Shown piece after piece: positions 17,230-26,066 of a DNA stretch of 64,000 bases. The notes under the pieces are model-generated. The model saw only the letters and a list, made by a program, of their open reading frames with translations. It was not told the origin of the DNA and made no database searches. A program made the position numbers and the translations under genes. The stretch lies in the NCBI GenBank assembly GCA_937926205.1, contig CALEYL010000004.1, positions 99,117-163,116 on the forward strand. Direction: 5' to 3'. Origin of the DNA: an uncultured Saprospiraceae bacterium (GTDB lineage: Bacteria; Bacteroidota; Bacteroidia; Chitinophagales; Saprospiraceae). Position 1 is the stretch's first letter; every line of letters starts with the position of its first letter.

Positions 17230-18208
17230 CGTTCAATGTTTCTACTACCTGCAGCCCTGAACCCGAATATCGCCGCAGGGCTCTTCCCGGTTTCAGGATG
17301 GCCGGATCGGGCACAACCGCCTGTTCCGGCCATTTTATCCAGGGCACGTACCTGCTGACACAATATCCGGGCAAAATGGACGCTTCGGGATCAGAAGAAA
17401 CGAGCCCAAGGGCGAGTAGGTGTCGTTTGGGTTCAACGGCAATCAAAATATCTCCGGGCCTCATTTTCAAGCAATAACGAGCTGTTGCCTGCAAATTTTT
17501 CTGCTCTTCCTGCGCCAGGAGCCATCCGCAAAAAGCATCCTTTTCCCAAAGTGGTTGTCGCTGCCAGTATTTTTCCATGCATGGATTCGCCCGGTAATAA
17601 TGCAGCTGCCCGGCGTAACACTGGCGCCAAACAGGCATTTCCCTGACATTAAAAGGTGCAATCCAAACCTTACCTCCGGCGATGATGGCTTTGCGCAGAT
17701 CCTGAGCAGACCAAAGCGTTGGTTGGTGCACTTGCTGGAAAGAAATGTTTCTTACCGGCTTGTTCATCAATAGACTTAATGGCTTGCTTTGCAAAACCAA
17801 ATCATCGAATGCATCTGTAAATTCAATGGCCATTTGTGGGCTATCCCAAATGATGACGTGGTCGAAATGGTCGCTGCCAGTCCAGTTGAAAGAGCCATTT
17901 AACACGCGCCTGCCATCCGCTATGGCAAATTTGTGGTGCATGAGAACAGGGCCGGGGAAGCCAAAAATCTTTGCGCCTGCATTTTCCAAAGCCCTGAAAT
18001 CCAGTCCGCCCTGACGAAAGTTGATTTGGTCGAAATTGACGACGAGCTGCACTTCAAGCCCCCCTCCAATTTTCTGCAAGAGCAGGCTTCCCAGTTCCGG
18101 ATGGGTAAACCAGCAGACGGCGATGCTTAAGGACTGGCTGGCTCCGGCAATAAAACTGGCTACCATTTCAGCGCAGCGTGAAAAGGTTAACACTGGGTTT
18201 GAATGCAT
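17198..18208 (-). CDS. Single-HKD phospholipase D-like nuclease with PUA/EVE-like C-terminal domain
   Basis: This 336-residue protein begins (residues 1-140) with a PLD fold carrying one HKD motif (H91-K93-D98, HHKFAIADGRR, followed by NGSFNWT). Single-HKD proteins of the Nuc/FAM83-like type dimerise to form a nuclease or phosphodiesterase site. Residues about 215-300 (KDAFCGWLLAQEEQ, MRPGDILIAVE, LLALGLVSSDPE, VPWIKWPEQ) resemble PUA/EVE-type domains that read modified bases, for example in McrB-like restriction proteins. That second assignment is from pattern only. I use the ATG at 18206-18208. The 3' end overlaps the OmpA-type gene by 32 bp. A role in modified-DNA restriction is an inference. 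Confidence 0.65.
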   Translation of the reverse strand: MHSNPVLTFSRCAEMVASFIAGASQSLSIAVCWFTHPELGSLLLQKIGGGLEVQLVVNFDQINFRQGGLDFRALENAGAKIFGFPGPVLMHHKFAIADGRRVLNGSFNWTGSDHFDHVIIWDSPQMAIEFTDAFDDLVLQSKPLSLLMNKPVRNISFQQVHQPTLWSAQDLRKAIIAGGKVWIAPFNVREMPVWRQCYAGQLHYYRANPCMEKYWQRQPLWEKDAFCGWLLAQEEQKNLQATARYCLKMRPGDILIAVEPKRHLLALGLVSSDPEASILPGYCVSRYVPWIKWPEQAVVPDPAILKPGRALRRYSGSGLQVVETLNATTLRPNPAF

Positions 18209-18475
18209 GCTGCAATTAACAAAAAAAGCACTGTTGGACGGTCCCTTCCGGCAGAAAGGGCTGCCCAAAGGCCTGCTTTGGCTTAAAATGTCCGGAAATG
18301 TCCGATTGGTGTAATGTCGTTGGGAGGCCCGCTCGCAACCACCCTCTCGTCAAAAGCGTTCGCTCGCTGCGACCTGCGGTCGCATGCGGGTCAAAGCTGC
18401 GGGCTGAACCCTTTGCTGTCTAAAACACCGTAGATACAGTGGTTTCGTCCCTGTCTAGCCGGTCCCGTGTCATCG

Positions 18476-18573
18476 GTGTCATCGCTGACTGCCGTCAGGC
18501 AGGTGCGTTCCTACTGACGCTTTTTTGAAAACGCTCCTGCCTGCCGGCAAGGCAGGGATAACACAAATGACGC
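18476..18573. repeat. Hairpin element, copy 1
   Basis: The left arm GTGTCATCGCTGACTGCC and the right arm GGGATAACACAAATGACGC are imperfect inverted copies. Between them lie CTGCCGTCAGGCAGG and CCTGCCTGCCGGCAAGGCAGG. The same layout, with perfect 18-bp arms, occurs at 42485-42571. Confidence 0.5.
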
Positions 18574-18764
18574 TGAAAACGCGGATTGCCTGCCTGGCCG
18601 GCTAAGCAGGCTCGCCTACCGGCCGGCAGGCCTGCACAGACAGGCTGTGCTAAATAACTCACTTTTCTAAGGTTGTAATCAGCTTGTGCACCAGCAGGTT
18701 GGTAAAGCCAGCCTGCTATCGGTAAAGGATTGCCTTTTCCTTTCCCTTTAAGCTCAAAAATGCT

Positions 18765-18772
18765 TAAATTTG
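18765..18772 (+). promoter_or_regulatory. Promoter -7 box of engB
   Basis: TAAATTTG is an exact TAnnTTTG match 28 bp before the engB start codon, which gives a short leader of about 22 nt. Confidence 0.5.
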
Positions 18773-18800
18773 CCAACGCTTACCGCAAAATGTGTTATAA

Positions 18801-19412
18801 ATGGATATCCGCAGTGCTGAATACCAGGGAAGTTTTACGACAGAACCCGCATGCCCCCAGGACAATAGACCCGAATATGCTTTCGTAGGGCGATCAAATG
18901 TCGGGAAGTCATCGCTCATCAATATGCTTACAGGCAAAAAAGGGCTGGCCAAGGTGTCCGGGACGCCTGGCAAGACGCAAACCCTCAATTATTTTCTGAT
19001 CAACAATGCCTGGTATCTGGTGGATCTGCCCGGCTATGGCTATGCCCGCACAGCCAAAACGCAGCGCAAAAGCTGGAGTAAAATGACGATCAGCTATTTG
19101 TCGAAGCGCAGCAGTCTGGAATGCGTTTTTGTTTTGCTCGATTCCAACATACCGCCTCAGGCGATAGACCTGGCGTTTATGACCAAACTGGCGGAAATGG
19201 AAATACCTTTTGTTATTGCCTACACGAAAACAGACCGGGTTTCAAAGAAAATACTGAGCGACAACATAAAGGCCATTCAAAAAGCCATGTTGCCGCGCTG
19301 GAATGAATTACCGCCACAGTTTATTACCTCAGCAGAAAAAAGAACCGGAAGAGAAGATATTCTGGAATTCATTGGTCAGGTAAACGCGCAGATAGCTGAC
19401 GCCATAAAATGA
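18801..19412 (+). CDS. engB: Ribosome biogenesis GTP-binding protein YsxC/EngB
   Basis: This 203-residue Ras-like GTPase acts in large-subunit ribosome assembly. G1 is GRSNVGKSS (residues 30-38), G3 is DLPGYGYA, G4 is TKTD and G5 is the SAE-like TSAEKRTGREDI. Family length is about 200 residues. Its stop overlaps the start of the next gene in an ATGA, so translation is coupled to the acyltransferase. Confidence 0.95.
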   Translation: MDIRSAEYQGSFTTEPACPQDNRPEYAFVGRSNVGKSSLINMLTGKKGLAKVSGTPGKTQTLNYFLINNAWYLVDLPGYGYARTAKTQRKSWSKMTISYLSKRSSLECVFVLLDSNIPPQAIDLAFMTKLAEMEIPFVIAYTKTDRVSKKILSDNIKAIQKAMLPRWNELPPQFITSAEKRTGREDILEFIGQVNAQIADAIK

Positions 19413-21109
19413 GTGAAGAAAAGAAACAATACCCGCCAGTTTTTCCTGACATTGAAGACTGGCCAATTCATAAATTGAGCGAGGACCGCCGCAATTTCGT
19501 CAAAGAGATTGATGAATTTATGCTGCGCCGTTTTCTCAAACAGTCGCCTACTGAACTCACCGACCTGATTGCAAAAACCATCTTTCTTGAACGCATCCGC
19601 ATCAAGGAAGAGGCCTGGAAAGTGGACCCGCCGAATGAGCGCCAGTTCTGGAGGCGCATTGGCAAAAAGCTCGTACGCAATTCGCTGGATCGGAATGATC
19701 AGGAAGCGGGCGCCAATAACGAGGAAATCCTGCGTCAAATTGTGAACCGCTACTCTGAGGAAATTGTGGGTACTTTCCGCACCGGTACGTTCCTTTTTGC
19801 GCGGCGTTTTCTCACTTTTTTCTTTACCCGCCTGCTCAACACTGCCGCCGGAAAAAATATGGCCCGTTTTTGGGGTAGCCGCTACCGCCTTCAGGATCGC
19901 TTTATCGTCAGAGGGGAAATCGAAACGGTGCGCAGCCTGATGACCAAAGGCACGGTTGTCGTAGTTCCAACACATTTCAGCAATTTGGATTCCATCCTGA
20001 TCGGCTATGCACTCGATGCTTTTGCCGGTTTGCCCTCTTTTTCCTACGGCGCAGGCTTGAATCTCTACAATACAGGTTACACGGCCTATTTTATGAATCG
20101 CCTGGGGGCTTATCGGGTAGACAGGCGCAAGAAAAATCCAATCTACCTGGAAACGTTGAAAACGATGTCAAACCTGTCGATTCAACGCGGGGTGAACAGC
20201 CTCTTTTTTCCGGGTGGAACCCGTGCCCGGTCCGGCATGCCGGAGGACAAGCTCAAATTGGGATTGCTTGGCTCCGTCGTGGAAGCACAGCGGGCCATGT
20301 GCCAGCGCAGCAATACAGGCAAAGTATTTGTTGTGCCCCTGGTGCTGAGTTATCACTTTGTGCTTGAAGCAGAGTTTCTCATCGAACAGCATTTGCGTCA
20401 GGTTGGTAAGGAACGCTATATGGGGCGCGATGCTTCGCATAGTCCGTGGCGAATTTTTCAATTCGTCTGGAAGTTTTTTGCCGAAGGCAATGATGTCACG
20501 ATTTCAATCGGTCAACCCATGGATGTATTGGGCAATCCGGTAGATGCACAGGGCAACAGCTACGATCAATACGGAAACCATCTCGACATTGCTGCTTATT
20601 TTAAGACGAAAGGCGAAGTGAAGGAAGACCTGCAGCGCGAGTCAGAATATACGAAAATCCTGGGCGAACACATCGTTGAGCGTTACCGGAAAGACAACAT
20701 CGTGCTGACCAGTCACCTGGTGGCTTTTGCTGCGTTTGAGATGTTGAAATATCAAAATCCAAGACTTGACCTTTACGGCCTCCTGCGCCTGCCGGCAGAC
20801 GATTATGTATTTCCTAAGGAACCCCTGCATGAAGTGGTGACGCAATTGCGGGAAGCGTTGTTGCAAATGGAGAAACAAGGGGATATCAAGCTCTCTGAGC
20901 AGATGTACTGGGAAATTGACAAACTTATCGAAGACGGCATGTCGCATTTGGGGAATTACCATTTAACTGAACCGCTTTACGAAAACAAAAAAGGGCAGAT
21001 TGTCAGCGACAATTTCAAACTGCTTTATTTTTACCACAACCGCCTGGAAAACTATGGGTTGCACCGCAAGATTAAGTGGAAACAACTGGAGCTTCAGGAA
21101 ATGGAATGA
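19409..21109 (+). CDS. PlsB-like glycerol-3-phosphate/lysophosphatidate acyltransferase
   Basis: This 566-residue protein has an acyltransferase core (about residues 160-380). The catalytic HX4D is THFSNLDS and the substrate-binding motif is FFPGGTRARSG, a variant of FPEGTRS. The C-terminal 180 residues are helical and of unknown role. Large proteins of this type in Bacteroidota are thought to acylate glycerol-3-phosphate or lysophosphatidate during membrane lipid synthesis. The family is clear, but the exact acceptor is not. Start overlaps the engB stop (ATGA). Confidence 0.85.
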   Translation: MSEEKKQYPPVFPDIEDWPIHKLSEDRRNFVKEIDEFMLRRFLKQSPTELTDLIAKTIFLERIRIKEEAWKVDPPNERQFWRRIGKKLVRNSLDRNDQEAGANNEEILRQIVNRYSEEIVGTFRTGTFLFARRFLTFFFTRLLNTAAGKNMARFWGSRYRLQDRFIVRGEIETVRSLMTKGTVVVVPTHFSNLDSILIGYALDAFAGLPSFSYGAGLNLYNTGYTAYFMNRLGAYRVDRRKKNPIYLETLKTMSNLSIQRGVNSLFFPGGTRARSGMPEDKLKLGLLGSVVEAQRAMCQRSNTGKVFVVPLVLSYHFVLEAEFLIEQHLRQVGKERYMGRDASHSPWRIFQFVWKFFAEGNDVTISIGQPMDVLGNPVDAQGNSYDQYGNHLDIAAYFKTKGEVKEDLQRESEYTKILGEHIVERYRKDNIVLTSHLVAFAAFEMLKYQNPRLDLYGLLRLPADDYVFPKEPLHEVVTQLREALLQMEKQGDIKLSEQMYWEIDKLIEDGMSHLGNYHLTEPLYENKKGQIVSDNFKLLYFYHNRLENYGLHRKIKWKQLELQEME

Positions 21110-21156
21110 TTATTGTCCGGCCATTGGCGTGATGTAAAGACAAGCCAAGCAAACGA

Positions 21157-21708
21157 ATGAGTGCCATGAATTTTATTGTATACGACCTGGAGGCTACGTG
21201 TTGGGAAGGAAGCCCTGTTACCTTGCAGCAGGAAACCATCGAAATCGGGGCAGTTCGCCTCGATGAATACGGCGATATTGAAAGCGTTTTTCAAAGCTTT
21301 GTCCGCCCGGTGGTGAATCAGGTTTTATCTGATTTTTGCACTCAATTGACCAGCATCAGCCAGATTGATGTGAACCGGGCCGGCCGGTTTCCGGAAGTCG
21401 TCAAGGCTTTTCAGGACTGGGCCGAAGTTTACGACGAAGAATACCTGCTTTGCTCCTGGGGCAATTTTGATAAAAAACTACTGGTTGCAGATTGCAAATT
21501 GCACGACCTTGACGATGAATGGCTCGATGCCCACATCAACCTGAAGCAGCAATACCACGAGTTTAAAAAATTGCGCCAGCCCCGGGGGCTGAAAGCTTCC
21601 ATAGTGGCTGAAGGCCTGGAGTTTTCAGGACGCCATCACCGTGCCATTGACGATGCAGAAAACCTGGCGCAGCTATTTATTAAGTACCGTGATTTATGGC
21701 GGTATTAA
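21157..21708 (+). CDS. DEDDh 3'-5' exonuclease of the ERI1/KapD type
   Basis: This 183-residue enzyme shows all DEDDh residues: YDLEATCWEG (Asp, Glu), SWGNFDKK (Asp), and HRAIDDAENLA (His, Asp). The opening DLEATCW and the phrase FCTQLTSISQIDV are characteristic of the ERI1/KapD branch, which trims the 3' ends of structured RNAs or DNA. Start is at 21157, or three codons later at MNFIV. It converges on galK with a gap of one base and no visible terminator. Confidence 0.9.
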   Translation: MSAMNFIVYDLEATCWEGSPVTLQQETIEIGAVRLDEYGDIESVFQSFVRPVVNQVLSDFCTQLTSISQIDVNRAGRFPEVVKAFQDWAEVYDEEYLLCSWGNFDKKLLVADCKLHDLDDEWLDAHINLKQQYHEFKKLRQPRGLKASIVAEGLEFSGRHHRAIDDAENLAQLFIKYRDLWRY

Positions 21709-21709
21709 T

Positions 21710-22858
21710 TTAGGTTACTTCCCTCACCCCATCGCCAATATTCACTTCTAACACCGTTGCTTCAATTCCAAAAGTTTCCCGATAGGCTATCCGGATATCT
21801 TCTCTGAATGTTGGCAAAACTGATTTTTCAAGCAAATTGAGCGTACACCCCCCAAATCCGCCGCCCATCATTCTTGCCCCGGCGACACCAGGGTATTGGT
21901 TTGCAAAAGCTGCCAGGAAATCGAGCTCGGAACAACTCACCGCGTAATCATCACGAAGACCGGCATGCGTTTGCTGAAGCAAGGCGCCAAGCTCGCCCAT
22001 TTTTCCTGCCTTTAACAAAAGACAGGCTTTGTGTATCCGCTCGTTTTCAAACACCACGTACCGACATCTTTGATACGTAACAGGATCGAACAATGCCCGT
22101 TGTGATTCCAGCATCGCCGGACTGACATCGCGTAAATGTGTCACTTCAGGATAAAAACGACTCAGCAATTCAACGCCTGCCGCGCATTCCAGAACCCTTT
22201 CCCCATAGGCCGATTCAGCCAGTTCATGATGCACTCCGGAATCTACCAGCAGCAGGGCATGGTTTTCAAAATGGGCAGGAATGTATTCATAAACGAGGTT
22301 TCGGCAATCCAGCAAAATGGCCATCTCAGATTTCCCCATCAGGCTTGCAAACTGGTCCATAATGCCGCATGGAACGCCCACGAAAGAATTGGAAGAGCGT
22401 TGCGCCAATTTTGCAAGTTCCTTTGGCTCCAAACCCAAATCAAACAAACGATTTAATGCAAAAGCCATCCCACACTCCATCGCGGCAGAAGAGCTGAGTC
22501 CGGCGCCTACCGGCAAATTGCCTCCAAAAACACAGTCAAAACCCTGATTCTCTTTTAGCTCAAGCGTATGGGCAATGCCTGCAAGGTAGTTCACCCACAT
22601 CCTTTTTTCAGGGACGGGTTTTGGAAGCGGAATAATGGCCTCCTGGCCAATATCTGCAGCGACGACATGGCACTGGTTGCTTTTGTTGGGGGCCACAGCA
22701 AACCAAAGGCCTCTGTCGATGGCCGCCGGTAGCACCCAGCCCTGGTTGTAGTCTGTATGCTCGCCAATGAGGTTGATGCGACCTGGCGCATGAAACAGCA
22801 CTGGCCTTGTTTCAAATCGCTGTTCAAATAATGTCCGGATAGACTCAAGGGTATTCAT
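21710..22858 (-). CDS. galK: Galactokinase
   Basis: This 382-residue GHMP kinase phosphorylates galactose to galactose-1-phosphate in the Leloir pathway. It has the galactokinase signature GRINLIGEHTDYNQG, the GHMP ATP loop LPVGAGLSSSAAMECG and the C-terminal GARMMGGGFGGCT. Length is normal. It begins 24 bp after the end of the 997-residue fusion gene on the same strand and is probably cotranscribed with it. No other gal gene is in the window. Confidence 0.95.
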   Translation of the reverse strand: MNTLESIRTLFEQRFETRPVLFHAPGRINLIGEHTDYNQGWVLPAAIDRGLWFAVAPNKSNQCHVVAADIGQEAIIPLPKPVPEKRMWVNYLAGIAHTLELKENQGFDCVFGGNLPVGAGLSSSAAMECGMAFALNRLFDLGLEPKELAKLAQRSSNSFVGVPCGIMDQFASLMGKSEMAILLDCRNLVYEYIPAHFENHALLLVDSGVHHELAESAYGERVLECAAGVELLSRFYPEVTHLRDVSPAMLESQRALFDPVTYQRCRYVVFENERIHKACLLLKAGKMGELGALLQQTHAGLRDDYAVSCSELDFLAAFANQYPGVAGARMMGGGFGGCTLNLLEKSVLPTFREDIRIAYRETFGIEATVLEVNIGDGVREVT

Positions 22859-22882
22859 CCTGTGTTTTTCTATTTCACCAAT

Positions 22883-25876
22883 TCAGTTTATTTCCTTCAA
22901 AACAACACCTAATTGTTCAATCAAAAAATCAGCATTTGCCTTATTGATGCACATGGGTGGTTTGATCTTTATCACATTGTTCATTGGGCCGTCCGTACTG
23001 AGCAGGATGCCACGCTCGCGCATTCTGTTGACCAGATAGCCGGCCTGCACTGTCGCTGCTTTTTTTGAATCTGGATCATCTGTCAGCTCCATTCCTAAAA
23101 ACAGACCAGATCCGCGCACATCGCCTATGATCGAATGCCGGGCTTGCAATTGCCGCATTTGTTCCAGCAGGTAACTGCCCACATTAAGTGCATTGGCCTG
23201 AAGCGCCTCTTCTTCAACCACCTTCAGGACTTCATGCGCAATGGCACAGGACACCGGGTTGCCGCCAAAGGTATTGAAATACTCCATGCCATTGGCGAAA
23301 GCCAGCGCAATGTCGCGACGTACTACCACTGCTCCAATGGGATGCCCATTGCCTAATGGTTTTCCAATCGTCACAATATCAGGAACAATACCGTGTAGCT
23401 GAAAGGCCCAATAAGTTTCCCCGACCCTTCCGATACCCGTTTGCACTTCATCTGCAATGCAAATCCCGCCCGACGCCCTGACTTTGCTATAAATATCCGA
23501 AAAATAGGCTTCGGGCGGCACGAGTTGTCCGCCGCAACTCAGAATGCTTTCGTGGATAAAAGCGGCCATCGGCGGCACCTGATTCAAAACAGCCCGGGTT
23601 TTTTCAGCAATAGTCTCCTTGCTCAGACGCCAGGCATCCGGTAAAGGCAGTTTGTGGATGAAAGGCAATGCGCCTGATCCGCCCGGCCCGTCAAATTTGT
23701 AGGAACTGATTTCCACATTGGTGGCCGTATTGCCATGATAACCGCCCTCCACGACAAGGACATCTTTTCTACCAGTAAAAACGCGTGCCATGCGCAGTGC
23801 CAGTTCATTGGCCTCGCTGCCGGAATTGACAAAATAACAAACCTCCAGCTCTGCCGGTAAAGTAGCGCACAAGGATTCGGCCAGTTCGAGGATATTTCGA
23901 TGCAAGTATCGGGTATTGGTGTTCAGCACAGCCATTTGGCGTTGACCGGCACGAACAACCCGTTCGTGTTGGTGGCCTACATGCGGCACGTTGTTGACGG
24001 CGTCTAAATACCGTCTGCCCTGATGATCGTAAAGGTATTGCAGATGACCCCGAACGATGTGTAAAGGTCGTTTGTAGGAAAGGCTGAGGTTGGGACCAAG
24101 GCGTTCACGCCGGCGTTCGGACAGCATATCCTCTGACAGGGCAGGGGAGTTCCCCCAGCCGGCCAATGGCGCAGGATCGGGGCAAATACTGCTCCAAATG
24201 GCGCTTTGATCCGGGTAGCAAACCCCTGGGTAATCGCCTTTATTACCAAGTAAATCGAGCATGATCTGCATGTGCAAATGAGGCGGCCAATTGCCGTTTT
24301 CTGGTCGCGGTCCGATGTCTGCAAGGTGTTCGCCCTGCCGAACAACCATGCCCGGTTTCCATTTTTCAATTGATGCCCGGCTAAGATGGCCATAAAGCGT
24401 ATAAAATGTCAGTTCCGGAACGGGTGAATGCTCCAGAATGAGGGTTGGACCATAGTCGCGCTCGCCAGCGTTGTCCTGAACAAAAAGCACCTTGCCCTGA
24501 AGCGGAGCAAGGATGGCTGTATGAGCAGGAGCCCACAGGTCAAGCCCGAGATGAACGGTCCGCCATTCCGGTCCGTCGTTGCCCTGAGTAGTATAGCTGT
24601 CGGTGGTGTAAAATGGCCTGACTTCGTTGTAGCCGCCGGCGCCGATGGAGATGTTTTGGGCATTCATCAGATCTTCGATCATGCGGTCGAAACGGGCATT
24701 GTCTTCGAAGTTGTGGTTGTGGCCTACATCCAGACTGCCTACACTAAGATCCAGCCAACCGGTTGTGTCTCTTTCATTCATCGCAATGCACCTTGTAGAA
24801 GGCGCTTGCCCCAGACGCCATTGGTCGTATAGCAGCCTTTGAGGACAAGGCTCCCAATCGCAGGCATGGCGGAACGTATAGTGGGCCAGCGCAGGTGGAA
24901 TTTTGCGCCATTTTTCAAGCAAATCCCAGGCACTCTGGTCGCTGATTTGCAGGTATTCGTTTTCCGGATGTTCGCTTCTGTTTAAGGCGGAAACGGTGAC
25001 ACTAATGCACAATCGCGCAGCTACAAGCGGAAAGAGAACGGCTGCTTCATCAGCTTGAAGCGGGTAATGCCGGTGGTACCCGCGCACAATGCTTGCCGCA
25101 GCGCTCAAAGGATCGGGTTTGTCCATGACCGCATAAGCAATGGTGATGGCCAGGTCGCAGATGGTACAGGAATACAGGGCATCGCCGTAGTCGATCAGGC
25201 TGATGACTTCCGTTGCAGGAAAACTGCTTGCGTCCAGCAGTATGTTGTAGTCATTCGCGTCGTTGTAAATGACGCTTTTGCGGAGATGGTTCCGGCGTGG
25301 TGCAACTTCGGTCTTAAAAAGCGACAAAAAATGGCTCAACACTGTTTTTCTTTCTTCCGGAAAAAGGCCGAGATGAGGCTCAATCCAGGGCAGGGTCATC
25401 ACGTCCCATTTTAACTTGCGATCCGCATGAGGATGGCTGAAGGACTCCAGCGCAGTGCTGAGCTTTCCAAGGGCTGTTCCCAGACTTTCCAGTGCGGACG
25501 AACCAGCAGGGGGTGTTTTTCCCCAGACGCGGCCTTCTACCCAGGTAAGCACACGGGCGTATCGGGCCTTTTTATCAATATTTTCCAATACTTCGATATC
25601 TGTTTCTTTATTACTGGGGATGACCCGGGGAAGTCGAAGGGAAAGCCCTTGTTTTGCTAAGTGCCGGAGGAGTTTGTTTTGGAAATCAAGGTGTTCAAAA
25701 GCGGTGTCCGGATGAGCGATTTTCAGTACAAAGCCAGAACCATCCTCTCGGGTGAGTTTATAATTCAGGTCGATTTCCCCCGGAAGTGCTTCAATTTTGG
25801 GGTTTTGAAAACCAGGCCATAACTGAGCAATTCGAATAATTTCAGGCAGTGTTATTTCGGATTTGATATTTTCCAC
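22883..25876 (-). CDS. Tri-domain protein: APH-type kinase, M23 peptidase fold, class III aminotransferase
   Basis: This is a 997-residue fusion. Residues 1-320 are an aminoglycoside-phosphotransferase/choline-kinase fold with IYNDANDYNILL near 200-212 and LIDYGDA. Residues about 430-560 are an M23 (LytM) domain with HLGLD (441-445) and HLH (532-534). Residues 600-997 are a class III PLP aminotransferase with ADEVQTGIGRVG and the lysine in TIGKPLGNG (K839). This order is known in several bacterial phyla. Related stand-alone enzymes act on phosphorylated amines such as phosphoethanolamine or phosphohydroxylysine, so kinase followed by aminotransferase/lyase is plausible. The start is a GTG, because an in-frame TGA lies just upstream. 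Confidence 0.88.
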   Translation of the reverse strand: MENIKSEITLPEIIRIAQLWPGFQNPKIEALPGEIDLNYKLTREDGSGFVLKIAHPDTAFEHLDFQNKLLRHLAKQGLSLRLPRVIPSNKETDIEVLENIDKKARYARVLTWVEGRVWGKTPPAGSSALESLGTALGKLSTALESFSHPHADRKLKWDVMTLPWIEPHLGLFPEERKTVLSHFLSLFKTEVAPRRNHLRKSVIYNDANDYNILLDASSFPATEVISLIDYGDALYSCTICDLAITIAYAVMDKPDPLSAAASIVRGYHRHYPLQADEAAVLFPLVAARLCISVTVSALNRSEHPENEYLQISDQSAWDLLEKWRKIPPALAHYTFRHACDWEPCPQRLLYDQWRLGQAPSTRCIAMNERDTTGWLDLSVGSLDVGHNHNFEDNARFDRMIEDLMNAQNISIGAGGYNEVRPFYTTDSYTTQGNDGPEWRTVHLGLDLWAPAHTAILAPLQGKVLFVQDNAGERDYGPTLILEHSPVPELTFYTLYGHLSRASIEKWKPGMVVRQGEHLADIGPRPENGNWPPHLHMQIMLDLLGNKGDYPGVCYPDQSAIWSSICPDPAPLAGWGNSPALSEDMLSERRRERLGPNLSLSYKRPLHIVRGHLQYLYDHQGRRYLDAVNNVPHVGHQHERVVRAGQRQMAVLNTNTRYLHRNILELAESLCATLPAELEVCYFVNSGSEANELALRMARVFTGRKDVLVVEGGYHGNTATNVEISSYKFDGPGGSGALPFIHKLPLPDAWRLSKETIAEKTRAVLNQVPPMAAFIHESILSCGGQLVPPEAYFSDIYSKVRASGGICIADEVQTGIGRVGETYWAFQLHGIVPDIVTIGKPLGNGHPIGAVVVRRDIALAFANGMEYFNTFGGNPVSCAIAHEVLKVVEEEALQANALNVGSYLLEQMRQLQARHSIIGDVRGSGLFLGMELTDDPDSKKAATVQAGYLVNRMRERGILLSTDGPMNNVIKIKPPMCINKANADFLIEQLGVVLKEIN

Positions 25877-25957
25877 GGAGCATCAATTTTAATGCCCGAA
25901 GATGGGGAGCCTGACGTAGAATAGCAACCTTAGTGTAGGTTTTATTAAAAAGCGGGA

Positions 25958-25981
25958 GGCATCCTGATTTTTTGGGATGCC
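25958..25981. terminator. Hairpin upstream of the fusion gene
   Basis: GGCATCC (25958-25964) pairs with GGATGCC (25975-25981) around a TGATTTTTTG loop. The design is like the icd hairpin (GACATCC, G/ATTTTTT, GGATGTC). It probably ends the minus-strand hydrolase gene upstream. Confidence 0.45.
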
Positions 25982-26066
25982 ACAGCATAGCGCGAAGTTT
26001 TGGAATACCTTCATTCAGTTTCTGCGGCATTTTTCATTTTTATTCCAGAATCAGCCGGTTTTTACA

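Larger units (their letters stand above)
18269..18800. repeat. Repeat-rich intergenic block upstream of engB
   Basis: About 530 bp without a gene. It contains the palindrome TGCGACCTGCGGTCGCA near 18378-18394 and a hairpin element with GTGTCAT-type arms (about 18476-18573). Several copies of the GC-rich CCTGCCTGCCGGCAAGGCAGG family lie between 18493 and 18645. Its right end carries the engB promoter. No protein or RNA gene is supported. Confidence 0.6.

Noticed and set aside
18314..18480. Possible structural RNA or tRNA from GC-rich stems upstream of engB
   Set aside because: The stems are simple palindromes (TGCGACC/GGTCGCA) without cloverleaf or conserved T-loop bases.
22883..25876. Antibiotic resistance call from the APH domain
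   Set aside because: The kinase domain is fused to M23 and aminotransferase domains and lacks the normal HxD motif, so metabolic phosphorylation is far more likely than aminoglycoside resistance.
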